Positions 30,872 through 41,617 are shown, counted from the stretch's first letter. The stretch: 64,000 nucleotides of DNA from Nostoc sp. S4 (GCA_029379225.1 JAQYWR010000004.1:1-64000), one strand, 5' to 3'. A program made the numbers and translations. Notes: generated by a model from the sequence alone, not told the origin.

Positions 30872-33800
30872 TCAACTTCTGCTAATTCGTCCAGTCAAAG
30901 AAGCAACTACAAATATTAATCTACTCGGCTCGACGGGTTTGGGCAGATGCACTTGGTAACCTGCACTCAGAGCCTCTATACGTTCGTTATCTCCAGCAAG
31001 GGCGGTTATTGCTATGGCTGGAATTTGTCCTCCTTGTTCAACGCTCAGTGCCCTTACCTGGCGAATCAGTGTATAACCGTCTTCATCTGGCATCATGATA
31101 TCAGATATAAGTACGTCATAGCCCCCAGGATTTGCCATCAGCGTTGATAATGCTTGACTTGCAGACGCGACTGGCGTTACTTCAACTCCATAGAGTTCGA
31201 GCAGTGTAATCAGAAACTCGCGTACATATAGTTCATCATCCACCACAAGTACGCGTACACCATCAAGCGATCGCATCTCCTGTGAGGGTACTAACTGTCT
31301 TAAGTCCGATAACTCTGTAGTATTGGGCGTATTACTTTCTTCAACGTTAGTTGGCAGGGGTAATTTAACAATCAACGTTGCCCCTTGTCCCTCACCTGGG
31401 CTATGGGCTTCAACTGTACCACTGTGGAGTTCCACCAAATGACGCACAATCGTCAGCCCTAGTCCCAGTCCAGTGTTTGAGCGCGTTCTACCGCTATCTG
31501 CCTGACGGAAGCGATCGAAAATATAGGGGAGAAAGTCAGCCCTGATACCTTGACCTGTATCGCTGATTTGAATTTGAGCTTGTTCGTGAATATATTCTAG
31601 TAAAACTTCAATTCTGCCTCCCCTGGGGGTGAATTTAATCGCGTTAGAAAGTAAATTCCAAAAAACTTGTTGTAAGCGAACCGCATCACCTAAAATTCTG
31701 ATGGTGGAAGGCTCAAGCTGAGATTCAATTTGAATATTTTTGGACTCTGCTGCTAAACGCAGTAAGTTGATGGCTGAATCAACCACAAGGGCAAGTTCAA
31801 TCAGTTCGTAGTTCAGACGCAGCCTACCTGAGGTGATGCGCGAGATGTCTAAGAGATCCTCAATCAACCGGGCTTGAACTTTGGTACTGTGTTCGATCGC
31901 TTCTAGCCCCTGATTCACAGTATCTTCATCTACCTGATGTGTCCGCAGCAGTTGCGCCCACCCCAGCATGGCATTCAACGGGTTTCGCAGTTCGTGGGAA
32001 AGCATGGATAAAAACTCATCCTTGACACGATTGGCACTCTCAGCCGCAGTTCGGGCTAACTGTTCTTGAGTCAATAAATGAGCGCGTTCTGCTTCCCAGT
32101 ATTTGAGGCGGGTAATATCTTCAATCGCCAAGAGAATCAACTCTGTATTATCGTCTATTTTAGGCATTTTCCGGGCATTGAGCCGCATAATTTTCTGCCC
32201 TATCTGTTCAAAGTTATGCTCAATCTCAAAATCTTGAATTGAGCTGTTGTTTGTGAGAATCTGTTCTAGGAGCGATCGCAATTGAGGAATATTCCACTGC
32301 CCATTGCCAATTTCAAAAATCGAGCGGTCTAGTGTTTCGGCTGCTACAACTTGGAACATATTGTAGAAAGACAAATTGGCAAGGACTACTCGTAAATCTG
32401 CATTCAGCACCACTAGCGATTCTCGCACAGTTTCTACAATCGCTTTAGCGTAATCCCCAGATGCTTTGAGCTGATTTACGCTGCGTTTGAAAGCATCAAT
32501 GTCAACTAATACGACCACAGCACCATCAATTTTATTATCTATTGTCCGGTAGGGTCGGATTCGCAGGTCATACCAATGACCCTGTTGGTCTTGAACTTCC
32601 TGAACTTTGAGGTTGAGGGTATTAATTACTTGTAAGATTTGTTCTTCTAAGTCGGGGAGATTGAGATTGTGGTTGATATCACTCAGCGGTCGCCCTATAT
32701 CGGTGGGAATCAGGTTGAAGATTGTCCCCGCTATTGGTGTAAAGCGGCGAATCTGCAAATCACCTCCTAACATCAAGATCGGAATATTGATACTACTGAG
32801 TAGATTCTGTAAATCATTGCCGACCTGAGTGGATTCAATATTCCGCCGTTGCAGTTCGTCGTTTATCGTATTCAGTTCTTCATTAGTTGCTTGAATTTCT
32901 TCTTTGGCGGTTTCCAGTTCTTCGTTCGTACTTTGCAATTCTTCGTTACTTGAGAGGATCTCTTCGTTGGCAGCTCTCAAGTCTTGATTAGTAGCTTGCT
33001 GTTCCTCAATAATTGATTGTAGATATTCTTTAGTGGTTGCCAACTCTTGTTTTAGTTGGTTAGTTTCTTGCTGTCTGCGGTTTTGTTGCTGGCTATAAGC
33101 GCCGTGACCATCTTCAGGTGGCTCTAAGACAGGCGTTGCTGATAAGGGAATCTCATGAAACAGAACTAAAAAGTAGTTTTCGCTGGCTTTATTAGGTTTG
33201 AAAGGAATGACATCAATCTTAACCTCCCTAATTTGATCGTCATGCCTATAATTTAAATTTTCCTTCGCCACCCGCTCTTGCCGTTTTTTTGCCTGATGAA
33301 TTGCAGTGCGTAACTCTAGTCGCAACTCTTCTTTTGCCATCTTCAGCAAATTAAAGCTTGGTCTGCCAGGTGCGGGTTGCAAATACAAGCTGGTTTGTCC
33401 CCTAAATTGGAGAATTTCCAAATCGGCGTTGACAATTACACCCACCGGAGCATATCGATCTAACACAATCCGGTCAGCTTCTTTATGCATTTCTAAGTCA
33501 TTCCAGACCTGTTCGTTGACTACAGGTTGGGGGTTGGCAATTTCTTGTGGATAGGTGTTAGGAACCAGATCGATCCCTACTCGAGTAGGGGCCATTTTCC
33601 AGGAATAAATTTTGTACTTTCTCTCTACTAAATTAAATAATTCGGTAAATTCACCCACTGTCTCAGAAGTACCTAACATTAAATAGCCCGTTGACTTGAG
33701 ACCATAGTGAAACAGGGGTAGGAGCTTCTTTTGGAGTGAGCTTCCTAAATAAATCAACATATTGCGACAAGTAATCAAATCCAACCGAGAAAAAGGTGGG

Positions 33801-35092
33801 TCAGCGATTAGGTTTTGTCTGGCAAAGACGCACAACTCGCGCACTGGCTTACTAATTTGGTAACCACCCTCTACCTGGATAAAGAAGCGCTGTAGACGTT
33901 GTTGAGAAACATCTGCTAACTGGCTATGCTTGTAAATGCCATTACGTGCTTTCTCAATCGCCACTTCATTGATGTCTGTAGCAAAAATCTGCACGGGGGG
34001 ATTAATTCCCAAGCCTGTTAAATATTCCAGCAGACAAATAGCAATCGAGTAAGCTTCTTCACCCGTTGAACATCCTGCTACCCAGATTCGCAAGGGTGAA
34101 TCAGGGGTTCGACCTTTGACAATATTAGGAAATACCTTCGTTTTTAAAGCCTCAAAAGCTTCGGAATCTCGGAAAAAACAAGTGACGGAAATCAGCACAT
34201 CTTGATATAAGGCACTCACTTCTCCAGTATTTTCTTGAAGATAGCGGACGTAATCTTCTAGCCTTTCGAGTTTGTATAAAATCATCCGGCGTAAGATCCG
34301 CCGCTTGAGCGTGGTTTGTTTGTAGAAAGAAAAGTCAACTCCTGTAGAATTTCGTAAAAGACCGAAAATACTAGAAAGAGCATCCCCTTCTTCAGGTAAT
34401 GCCTCAGTTGGTTGTACTGGGGTTTTGCTAGCTACGTAAGGATGACGACTAATTTTTATTAGTTCTTCGGCGATCGCTTCTGGAGGTAAGATAAAGTCTA
34501 CATAACCGGAAGCGATTGCGGTGTTCGGCATACTACTGACTCTTGCTGTTTCTTCGCACTGGGCAAAGGTAATGCCCCCAGCTCCTTTGATAACTTCTAG
34601 TCCCCGGGCGCCATCTGCGTCACCCCCCGATAATACCACTGCGATCGCTTTGCTTCCCCGCTCCTCTGCTAAGGAAATAAAGAAAGCATCGACTGTCATA
34701 AAATGACCGCGCGTCTTCGGGCGTGGCGAGAGTTTCAGCACTCCCTCAGAAATAGTCATCTTGGCATTGGGCGGAATCACGTACACATGATTTGGTTGCA
34801 CCACCGTACCATCTTTTACCTCAGATACAGCCATCTGAGTTATGCCAGAGAGAATTTCGCTCAACAAGCTTTTTTGATTCGGGCTTAAGTGTTGAATCAG
34901 CACAAATGCCATGCCTGTATCGCTTGGCAAATGACTCAGTAATCGTGTAAATGCTTCCAATCCACCGGCAGAAGCTCCCATTGCGACAATCGGAAATAAT
35001 TCCTTTTGATTTTCTTCTTCTTGCTCGCTATTGCTAGCTTGCCCCGTAGTGGAATTAGATTCAGACTTTTTAGAAGACTGCCGCGGTGTCAT
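30872..35092 (-). CDS. CheB-CheR-PAS-histidine kinase-receiver fusion (1406 aa)
   Basis: Multidomain signalling protein. The CheB methylesterase domain (about 34-220) has Ser41 in MGASAGG, His68 in IQHLSP and the Asp-containing SGGDADGARGL. The CheR methyltransferase domain (about 240-500) has VAGCSTGEEAYSIA for SAM and FATDINEVAIEKA. A linker (about 520-660) and an Asn/Glu-rich coiled coil (about 670-775) follow, then two PAS-like domains, HisKA with His1033 in LSHELRNPLN, HATPase (WNLLSNAIKF, DTGQGI, GLGLGL), and a C-terminal receiver with Asp1331 in ISDIMMPDEDGY. There is no membrane segment. Proteins of this type link adaptation enzymes to phosphotransfer without a cognate chemoreceptor nearby. 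ATG at 35092. It converges with the stand-alone receiver. Confidence 0.92.
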   Translation of the reverse strand: MTPRQSSKKSESNSTTGQASNSEQEEENQKELFPIVAMGASAGGLEAFTRLLSHLPSDTGMAFVLIQHLSPNQKSLLSEILSGITQMAVSEVKDGTVVQPNHVYVIPPNAKMTISEGVLKLSPRPKTRGHFMTVDAFFISLAEERGSKAIAVVLSGGDADGARGLEVIKGAGGITFAQCEETARVSSMPNTAIASGYVDFILPPEAIAEELIKISRHPYVASKTPVQPTEALPEEGDALSSIFGLLRNSTGVDFSFYKQTTLKRRILRRMILYKLERLEDYVRYLQENTGEVSALYQDVLISVTCFFRDSEAFEALKTKVFPNIVKGRTPDSPLRIWVAGCSTGEEAYSIAICLLEYLTGLGINPPVQIFATDINEVAIEKARNGIYKHSQLADVSQQRLQRFFIQVEGGYQISKPVRELCVFARQNLIADPPFSRLDLITCRNMLIYLGSSLQKKLLPLFHYGLKSTGYLMLGTSETVGEFTELFNLVERKYKIYSWKMAPTRVGIDLVPNTYPQEIANPQPVVNEQVWNDLEMHKEADRIVLDRYAPVGVIVNADLEILQFRGQTSLYLQPAPGRPSFNLLKMAKEELRLELRTAIHQAKKRQERVAKENLNYRHDDQIREVKIDVIPFKPNKASENYFLVLFHEIPLSATPVLEPPEDGHGAYSQQQNRRQQETNQLKQELATTKEYLQSIIEEQQATNQDLRAANEEILSSNEELQSTNEELETAKEEIQATNEELNTINDELQRRNIESTQVGNDLQNLLSSINIPILMLGGDLQIRRFTPIAGTIFNLIPTDIGRPLSDINHNLNLPDLEEQILQVINTLNLKVQEVQDQQGHWYDLRIRPYRTIDNKIDGAVVVLVDIDAFKRSVNQLKASGDYAKAIVETVRESLVVLNADLRVVLANLSFYNMFQVVAAETLDRSIFEIGNGQWNIPQLRSLLEQILTNNSSIQDFEIEHNFEQIGQKIMRLNARKMPKIDDNTELILLAIEDITRLKYWEAERAHLLTQEQLARTAAESANRVKDEFLSMLSHELRNPLNAMLGWAQLLRTHQVDEDTVNQGLEAIEHSTKVQARLIEDLLDISRITSGRLRLNYELIELALVVDSAINLLRLAAESKNIQIESQLEPSTIRILGDAVRLQQVFWNLLSNAIKFTPRGGRIEVLLEYIHEQAQIQISDTGQGIRADFLPYIFDRFRQADSGRTRSNTGLGLGLTIVRHLVELHSGTVEAHSPGEGQGATLIVKLPLPTNVEESNTPNTTELSDLRQLVPSQEMRSLDGVRVLVVDDELYVREFLITLLELYGVEVTPVASASQALSTLMANPGGYDVLISDIMMPDEDGYTLIRQVRALSVEQGGQIPAIAITALAGDNERIEALSAGYQVHLPKPVEPSRLIFVVASLTGRISRS

Positions 35093-35411
35093 AGTGTCTA
35101 CTAAATAATAGTTTGGGATGCTTCGTTTTTAATTCCAAGGAATTATATTTCTATCTTGACTAGTTTGATAAAGCTTTAACTAAATAGGGATAACATTATA
35201 CCTTTAGTAATAAAAATAATCTATTCCTAAAGTTATATTTGTGAGGGTGAAAGCTGGGTTGCTAGCTGATAACTGTTGACTGTGAACAGTGGAATATTTT
35301 TTTATAGTAAAATTGTATCACTCTTACTCCCTGCCCCTACCTCTGAGACAAAATAGGTCAACCTAAGCTAAAATTCAAGCAGAGTAAGCTTTTCACGCTT
35401 AGGAACACTTC
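35093..35411. other. Divergent spacer, fusion kinase / ccdA
   Basis: No gene is seen. This AT-rich region must hold promoters for both divergent genes. A TGATAACTGTTGACTGTGAACAG-like stretch near 35268 resembles a dispersed repeat also seen near 44863-44893. Confidence 0.35.
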
Positions 35412-36152
35412 ATGTTTGAGACCCTAGAAACTCGACTTTACCAATTAGAACAATTTGCCAACTCCCTTGTTTCTCAACAACTAACGCACATTAGCGTTTT
35501 GAGCATCGGGATTATCTTTGCAGCTGGCTTATTCACCAGCCTTACACCTTGTATGCTTTCCATGCTGCCAATTACCATTGGTTACATCGGTGGTTATGAA
35601 GCAAAAAGCCGCCTCCAAGGTGCTGCACAATCAACTTGGTTTGCTTTGGGTTTGGCAACTACACTGGCAGGGTTAGGTATATTAGCAGGTTTAGTAGGAA
35701 AAGTCTACGGTCAAGTGGGAATTGGTTTACCAATCATTGTTAGCATCATCGCCATTCTCATGGGGCTGAACTTATTGGAAGCGCTACCTTTACAATTTCC
35801 ATCCTTGAACGAAACCAATTGGATTTCCCCAGATTTACCAGCGGGATTGCGTTCCTATTTACTGGGGCTGACTTTCGGCTTAGTTGCATCTCCTTGTAGC
35901 ACGCCTGTTTTAGCTAGCTTGCTGGCTTGGATTACCAATACAAAAGACTTAATTCTGGGTGCTGTTTTACTACTTTCTTATACAGCTGGTTACGTAGCAC
36001 CATTGATTTTAGCGGGTACTTTTACTGCTTCAATTAAAAAGTTGCTAGAATTGCGTCGCTGGTCAGGTTGGATTAACCCAGTTAGCGGGGCATTATTAGT
36101 AGGATTCGGGGTATTTTCTTTAATTTCTCGAATTCCTGTTGGTAGTTTTTAA
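35412..36152 (+). CDS. ccdA: Cytochrome c biogenesis protein CcdA
   Basis: Thylakoid/plasma-membrane thiol-disulfide transporter that passes electrons across the membrane to reduce apocytochrome c haem-binding cysteines. Six hydrophobic segments are visible. The two conserved cysteine sites are present: SLTPCMLSMLP in the first helix and VASPCSTPVLASLLAW in the fourth. 246 residues, typical length. ATG at 35412. ccs1 starts 50 nt downstream in the same direction, forming the system II maturation pair. Confidence 0.92.
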   Translation: MFETLETRLYQLEQFANSLVSQQLTHISVLSIGIIFAAGLFTSLTPCMLSMLPITIGYIGGYEAKSRLQGAAQSTWFALGLATTLAGLGILAGLVGKVYGQVGIGLPIIVSIIAILMGLNLLEALPLQFPSLNETNWISPDLPAGLRSYLLGLTFGLVASPCSTPVLASLLAWITNTKDLILGAVLLLSYTAGYVAPLILAGTFTASIKKLLELRRWSGWINPVSGALLVGFGVFSLISRIPVGSF

Positions 36153-36202
36153 CTAAGAAACCAGAATTCTGAAGATTGTATATTAATTATCCCATGTGAG
36201 TA

Positions 36203-37603
36203 ATGACTTTAGAAGATTCCACTTCCAATAAAATCAGTTGGTGGGCTGTACCTGGGCAGTATTTCCGCCGAGAATTTTTGCCTGTCTTGACAGATTTACG
36301 ACTGGCGATTGTTCTACTATTATTGATTGCAATTTTCAGTGCCACTGGTACTGTAATTGAGCAAGGGCAGTCACCTGCATTTTACCAAGCTAATTATCCA
36401 GAACATCCAGCATTATTTGGTTTCTTAACTTGGAAAGTAATTCAAGTAGTTGGCTTAGACCATGTATATCGGACTTGGTGGTTTTTAGCATTACTGATTT
36501 TATTTGGCACCAGCTTAACGGCTTGTTCTTTTAGTCGTCAGTTACCAGCCTTAAAAGCAGCCCAACGCTGGAAATATTACGAAGAACCACGGCAATTTAA
36601 AAAACTAGCTTTAAGTGCAGAATTAGATACTGGTTCTCTCGATTCTCTTAACCAAATATTACAAAATCGCCGCTATAAAATTTTTTCCGACCCAGAAAAA
36701 GAAAATCTATTATACGCCCGTAAGGGAATAATCGGACGCATTGGCCCAATTATTGTGCATATTGGTATCGTCACTATTCTGCTTGGGGGAATTTGGGGAG
36801 CAATGACTGGATTTATTGCCCAGGAAATAATAGCCAGCGGCGATACATTTCAGGTAAAAAATATTATCGATGCTGGCCCTTTAGCAGCACCCCAAGTGCC
36901 AAAAGATTGGTTTGTGCGAGTCAATCGCTTTTGGATTGATTACACTCCAACTGGAGGTATTAATCAATTTTATTCAGATTTATCTGTCTTAAATAGTCAA
37001 GGAAAGGAAGTTGACCGCAAAAATATTTTTGTCAACCAACCTCTACGCTATCATGGCGTAACTTTCTACCAAACTGATTGGGGAATTGCAGCTGTGCGCG
37101 TCCAATTTAATAACAGCCCAGTTTTTCAGCTACCAATGGTCAAGTTAAACACCAACGGTCAAGGTGCGATTTGGGGAAGCTGGATTCCGACTAAACCAGA
37201 TTTGAGCGAAGGTGTTTCCGTGTTAGCCAAAGACTTGCAAGGAATGGTATTAATTTATGATGTCAAAGGCAAACTAATTAATACTATACGCGCTGGCATG
37301 TCTGCCGAAGTTAATGGCGTGAAATTGAAAATAATCGATGTAATTGGCAGTACCGGCTTACAAATCAAAGCCGATCCAGGTATACCAATTGTTTATTCAG
37401 GATTTGCTTTACTCATGTTGGGTGTAGTGATGAGTTACTTTTCCCACTCCCAGATTTGGGCATTACAAAAAGGCGATCGCTTATATGTCGGTGGTAAAAC
37501 TAATCGCGCCCAAGTCGCTTTTGAACAAGAGATTTTAGAAATTTTAGATCGACTGAGTTCGCAGCCAAAGAATGAGGATAAAGAAATGGCAATTGAAGTT
37601 TAA
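36203..37603 (+). CDS. ccs1: Cytochrome c biogenesis protein Ccs1/ResB
   Basis: Membrane component of system II haem delivery and ligation to c-type cytochromes (cyt c6, cyt f), partner of CcsA. N-terminal membrane helices lie around [20 protein letters not shown] and [17 protein letters not shown], a third around [17 protein letters not shown], a large lumenal domain follows, and there is a final helix near [17 protein letters not shown]. 466 residues, as for cyanobacterial Ccs1. It follows ccdA closely, consistent with an operon. ccsA is not in the window. Confidence 0.9.
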   Translation: MTLEDSTSNKISWWAVPGQYFRREFLPVLTDLRLAIVLLLLIAIFSATGTVIEQGQSPAFYQANYPEHPALFGFLTWKVIQVVGLDHVYRTWWFLALLILFGTSLTACSFSRQLPALKAAQRWKYYEEPRQFKKLALSAELDTGSLDSLNQILQNRRYKIFSDPEKENLLYARKGIIGRIGPIIVHIGIVTILLGGIWGAMTGFIAQEIIASGDTFQVKNIIDAGPLAAPQVPKDWFVRVNRFWIDYTPTGGINQFYSDLSVLNSQGKEVDRKNIFVNQPLRYHGVTFYQTDWGIAAVRVQFNNSPVFQLPMVKLNTNGQGAIWGSWIPTKPDLSEGVSVLAKDLQGMVLIYDVKGKLINTIRAGMSAEVNGVKLKIIDVIGSTGLQIKADPGIPIVYSGFALLMLGVVMSYFSHSQIWALQKGDRLYVGGKTNRAQVAFEQEILEILDRLSSQPKNEDKEMAIEV

Positions 37604-38046
37604 TTGTTATTTGTCATTTGTGGTTAACGTTGCTACTAACGCAGTCCAGGCTACAATAGTGCATGAGAAAAACTTGTGATATGCCGTTGCGAGTGCAACG
37701 AAGCAATCATATTATGTCCACTTAATTATTTACTAAAATCTAATAATCCCAGGGCAAATGCATCTAATTTCTGACAAAGTGTTATGGATAAACTAGAAGA
37801 CGGCTCAGGTGAATAATTTTGCCTGGCGGGCATTAGGAGGAAATCAATGAAGCTTTGTACTGATTGGTCAATGTAAAAAAGTCAACATTAATAGTATTCA
37901 CGCTTGTCCACTTGCTCAACCATGACATTCTCATTCTCAAAGTAGAATGAAGCCAGATAAGCGTGAAACTCAAGCCTAAAATTACAGCGTATTGCAGGTT
38001 TATGAGGTACAAAACTGAGAATTCAAAACTCTAATTATTCTTTATC

Positions 38047-38100
38047 CCTTCTGCCTGGTTGTTGAGCGCAGCCGAAACACTGCCTCCTGCCTCCTGCCTC
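38047..38100. repeat. Left flanking repeat of katG
   Basis: CCTTCTGCCTGGTTGTTGAG..., then GCCGAAACACTGCCTCCTGC. The same sequence appears inverted on the other side of katG at 40966-41062, where an extra 48 nt is present in the middle. Contains CTGCCTC heptamer units. Confidence 0.7.
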
Positions 38101-38175
38101 AAAACCTGTGACTTTGTACTTCATGTAAATAAAAACTGCTGTATGATTGCTGACCACTTTGCAGTGATAGAGTTT

Positions 38176-38421
38176 CTATTGGTAAATAAAATGCGTTCGC
38201 CCTGATTTCTGTATGAAAGAATCAAGGGCATAGTGCGATAACTGCCACCAATCCTTGTCCATCGGGCAATCCCCAACATCGTCACTCGACCGCTGATCGC
38301 GAACATAGCCAAGATTATCTAGTTCAATTGACGCATCGTTGTAGCCTTTATCTCCGGCAGGAGGCATTGTAACAATGATAAGATATCGAGCATGGGCGGC
38401 AAGTGGTTTTTGAATTGTCAT
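38176..38421 (-). CDS. Doubtful small protein upstream of katG
   Basis: An 81-residue frame from an ATG at 38421 ([20 protein letters not shown]...), not recognised. Base composition is closer to katG than to the AT-rich surroundings, so it may be a remnant that arrived with katG, or a small divergent gene. No Shine-Dalgarno is visible, and a second open frame overlaps it on the same strand. Low certainty. Confidence 0.25.
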   Translation of the reverse strand: MTIQKPLAAHARYLIIVTMPPAGDKGYNDASIELDNLGYVRDQRSSDDVGDCPMDKDWWQLSHYALDSFIQKSGRTHFIYQ

Positions 38422-38506
38422 TGTGAGAGACAATAACTCTACTAGGAAACGCCCTACCTCTTCATCCTCTTATTTTGGCGACGGTATTAAGAAGAGACTG
38501 GATTTT

Positions 38507-40789
38507 ATGAATAACAACCCTCCTACCACTCCTGCACAATGTCCTTTCCGTGGAAGCCGCATTGGCGGTGCGCTCGGCTCCAAGCCGCAAACTGATGATT
38601 GGTGGCCGAACCGACTTCAAGTCGAGCTGCTTCACCAAAATTTGCCCCAAGCTAACCCGCTGCGAGATTTCGATTACAAGGAAGCCTTCACGAAGATTGA
38701 CTTTGAACAGTTGAAGAGCGATATCAAAGCGCTGCTGACCGATTCAAAGGACTGGTGGCCAGCCGACTATGGTAATTACGGACCTCAGATGATTCGCATG
38801 GCGTGGCACGCCGCAGGCACCTACCGGATCGCAGACGGTCGGGGCGGAGCGAGTCAGGGTATGCAACGCTTTGCACCAATCAATTCGTGGTGGGATAATG
38901 GGAACACAGATAAATCGCGACGGCTGCTCTGGCCCATCAAGCAGAAATATGGTGCGGCAATCAGCTGGGCTGATTTGATGAGTCTGACTGGCAACTGCGC
39001 GCTCGAAATCATGGGGTTTAAGACCTTTGGTTTTGGTGGCGGTCGCATTGATGCCTGGGAGGCAGATCGCGCGACATACTGGGGGCCAGAGTTCTGGAAC
39101 GGCGATCCGGTTGACAATATCAAGGAACATCCTGGTCATCCTGAGGAGATGGTCACTCGCACGATTCGGTGGGTTGGGAAGCCGAACGAGGAATACTACG
39201 ACCTTGAGAACCCGCTAGCAGCTTCGCATCAGGCGCTAATTTACGTCAATCCAGAAGGTCCAAACGGCGAAGGCGACCCCTATGGCTCAGCGCGAGACAT
39301 TCGCGAGACGTTTGCGCGTATGGGCATGAATGACGAAGAAACTGTCGCGCTTATTGCAGGTGGTCATGCCTTTGGCAAAAGTCACGGTATGGTCTCGGCG
39401 GACAAGATCGGTCCAGCGCCGGAAGCCGCGCCGATTCAGGCTATGGGCTTGGGGTGGCAGAACCCTGAAGGCACTGGGTTTGCCGAATATACGATGACGA
39501 ACGGGATCGAAGGATCGTGGACTCCAAACCCAACCCAGTGGGATAACAGTTACCTAACCAATCTTTTTAAGTACGACTGGGAACAGACAAAGAGTCCAAC
39601 AGATGCCATTCAGTGGAAGCCGAGCAATCCTAATGCGCCAAAGACACCGGATGCCCATCAACCGGGCGTTGAACATTCGTTAATGATGATGACTTCGGAC
39701 ATTGCGTTGAAGGTCGATCCGGTCTATCAGGAGATCTGTCAGCACTTCTTGGATGACTTCGATTACTTCAGCGATGCGTTCGCGCGCGCCTGGTATAAGC
39801 TGATCCATCGAGACATGGGACCGAAAACGCGCTATCTCGGTCCGGAAATTCCAGAGGAAGATCTGATCTGGCAAGATCCAATTCCAGCACTGGATCATGA
39901 GGTTGTTGATGTCGCCGATATCAATTCTCTCAAGGATAAGATTTTAGCGAGTGGGATTTCTGTTTCGGCGCTTGTGTCAGCCGCTTGGTCAGCCGCGTCG
40001 AGCCACCGCCATTCTGACAAGCGCGGCGGCGCAAACGGAGGGCGCATTCGCCTCAATCCCCAGAAAGACTGGGAAATGAACCGCCCGCAGGAACTTGGCA
40101 AGGTGCTATCGACCCTTGAGCAAATTCAGTCCGAGTTTAACAGCACTCAGTCGGGCAGCAAAAAAATCTCAATCGCAGACCTTATCGTCCTCGGTGGCTG
40201 TGCTGCGATCGAGAAGGCCGCGCAAGACGCTGGGGTTTCTGTTGCCGTCCCATTTACACCGGGTCGGATGGATACAACTCAGGAATTGACAGACGTTGAA
40301 ATGATTAATTGGCTGAAGCCAGTTTCGGACGGTTTCAGAAATTATCACAATCAGGCGGTTGGCTATAAGGTGAAGCCGGAGCGAATCTTCCTCGATCGGG
40401 CGCAGCTTTTGACACTGACTGCGCCTGAGTGGACGGTTCTGGTCGGCGGACTTCGCGCCCTCGATCAGAATTGGGATTATTCAAAGCACGGTAGTTTCAC
40501 CGATCGACCCGGCGTCTTGACAAATGACTTTTTCCGTGTCCTGACCAGTATGGACTATGAGTGGAAGCCGATAGACTATCGCGAGATGCTGTTTAACATT
40601 TGCGATCGCAAAACGGGTGAAACGAAGTTCACTGCGACACGCTGCGATCTCATCTTCGGCTCGAACGCCGAACTGCGTCAGATTGCTGAAGTCTATGGCG
40701 CTAATGACGGTCACGAGCGGATGGTCAAGGACTTCGTCGCAGCCTGGAACAAGGTGATGATGCTCGATCGCTTCGACGTTCGCGCTTAA
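38507..40789 (+). CDS. katG: Catalase-peroxidase KatG
   Basis: Bifunctional haem catalase-peroxidase removing hydrogen peroxide, cytosolic. The N-terminal catalytic domain has distal Arg-Trp-His in [12 protein letters not shown] and the crosslinking Tyr in [15 protein letters not shown]. The proximal His is in [13 protein letters not shown]. The second, non-catalytic peroxidase-like domain spans about 430-760 ([21 protein letters not shown]). 760 residues from the ATG at 38507 ([11 protein letters not shown]), which has AGAAGAGA upstream; the frame extends back to 38423. GC content is clearly higher than in neighbours (hand counts of three 60-nt lines: 60, 50 and 62 percent, versus about 40 percent in ccs1), a sign of acquisition from a GC-richer donor. 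Confidence 0.95.
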   Translation: MNNNPPTTPAQCPFRGSRIGGALGSKPQTDDWWPNRLQVELLHQNLPQANPLRDFDYKEAFTKIDFEQLKSDIKALLTDSKDWWPADYGNYGPQMIRMAWHAAGTYRIADGRGGASQGMQRFAPINSWWDNGNTDKSRRLLWPIKQKYGAAISWADLMSLTGNCALEIMGFKTFGFGGGRIDAWEADRATYWGPEFWNGDPVDNIKEHPGHPEEMVTRTIRWVGKPNEEYYDLENPLAASHQALIYVNPEGPNGEGDPYGSARDIRETFARMGMNDEETVALIAGGHAFGKSHGMVSADKIGPAPEAAPIQAMGLGWQNPEGTGFAEYTMTNGIEGSWTPNPTQWDNSYLTNLFKYDWEQTKSPTDAIQWKPSNPNAPKTPDAHQPGVEHSLMMMTSDIALKVDPVYQEICQHFLDDFDYFSDAFARAWYKLIHRDMGPKTRYLGPEIPEEDLIWQDPIPALDHEVVDVADINSLKDKILASGISVSALVSAAWSAASSHRHSDKRGGANGGRIRLNPQKDWEMNRPQELGKVLSTLEQIQSEFNSTQSGSKKISIADLIVLGGCAAIEKAAQDAGVSVAVPFTPGRMDTTQELTDVEMINWLKPVSDGFRNYHNQAVGYKVKPERIFLDRAQLLTLTAPEWTVLVGGLRALDQNWDYSKHGSFTDRPGVLTNDFFRVLTSMDYEWKPIDYREMLFNICDRKTGETKFTATRCDLIFGSNAELRQIAEVYGANDGHERMVKDFVAAWNKVMMLDRFDVRA

Positions 40790-41149
40790 CAAATTAGTGC
40801 AGCGTCACAGGTTATTTTTAGGGTAGACACCTTCGGAATAGCTTGCTAGATGGGAATTTAGGAGATAGTCCACCCTAGTTTTTAGCCTTGACACTGCACT
40901 AGCTAAATATTGACGCGCACTAATGATAAGTAGGTGGGTGTGAATATTTATCGTTGGGATGAGGGAGGAGGCAGGAGGCAGTGTTTCGGCTACTTCGACT
41001 TCGCCCCTCGGCTTCGCTCGGGATGAACTCAGTACAAGTGCGCTCAACAACCGGGCAGAAGGAAAAAGGGTTTAAGTCTATTTTATTTTTCTTAACTAGC
41101 TTTGTTTTTTTACACTGTTTTACTTAGGATATTTTTATATTGTCAGTTC
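40790..41149. other. Spacer after katG
   Basis: No gene. The base composition returns to AT-rich after about 40830. It carries the right flanking repeat (40966-41062). Short minus-strand frames here only translate the repeat. Confidence 0.5.
40966..41062. repeat. Right flanking repeat of katG (inverted, with 48-nt insert)
   Basis: The reverse complement begins CCTTCTGCCCGGTTGTTGAG and ends with GCCGAAACACTGCCTCCTGC, matching 38047-38100 except for 48 extra nt (CTTGTACTGAGTTCATCCCG...) in the middle. Confidence 0.7.
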
Positions 41150-41617
41150 CTAAAGCGCCCTCTTAGGATTCATCAAAGCCGGAAACAACTTGACTAATAC
41201 AATTCCTCCGACCAAAGCAAAAATTGAGCCTAAGCCGATAAATATTAGAGGTAATAACCATAAACTCAGCCAAGAGTTAATCTTTGCGGAACGTGGCTTG
41301 TCAGGACGGTATAAAACTTCTACCTGGTCGCCTCTAGTATATCCTGGTGGGTCGCTACCTGAATTTGATTCAAAAACTGTTGGCTCACCTGCACGGGTAG
41401 TAAATTGTACTATTGGATAGTAAGCATAAGAATAATGGCCATCGCTATCAACTGATGAATGTTCTACTAAATCGATGACTGTCCCTTGTGCTGGAATTGC
41501 GGTAGCGACATAAGACCGAGTATTCATGCCAATAATTATGCCTATGACAGCAAATACACTGCCAACACCACCAAAGATTGAACCAAATAGAAGTAGGAAT
41601 TTTGTATCTTCGTTCAT
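41150..41617 (-). CDS. DUF3592 membrane protein
   Basis: 155 residues with two hydrophobic segments (about 8-30 FLLLFGSIFGGVGSVFAVIG and about 118-145 LWLLPLIFIGLGSIFALVGG) around an extracytoplasmic beta-rich domain. Features of DUF3592: AQGTVIDLVEHS, YYPIVQFTTRAGEPTVF and GDQVEVLYRPDKPRSAKI. Function unknown. ATG at 41617. It is downstream of the glycosyltransferase-TPR gene on the same strand but separated by 336 bp with a tandem repeat, so it is probably separate. Confidence 0.8.
   Translation of the reverse strand: MNEDTKFLLLFGSIFGGVGSVFAVIGIIIGMNTRSYVATAIPAQGTVIDLVEHSSVDSDGHYSYAYYPIVQFTTRAGEPTVFESNSGSDPPGYTRGDQVEVLYRPDKPRSAKINSWLSLWLLPLIFIGLGSIFALVGGIVLVKLFPALMNPKRAL

Larger units (their letters stand above)
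37604..38506. other. Long spacer before katG with repeats
   Basis: About 900 bp. Contains a solo MITE end near 37699-37730 (CGAAGCAATC, then ATATTATGTCC), an inverted repeat CACGCTTGTC / GATAAGCGTG (about 37909-37967) enclosing a smaller TCATTCT / AGAATGA hairpin, the left flanking repeat of katG at 38047-38100, and a doubtful minus-strand frame at 38176-38421. No firm gene. Confidence 0.45.

Noticed and set aside
40805-41050. 81-codon minus-strand frame after katG
   Set aside because: Most of it is the dispersed repeat that also flanks katG on the other side.
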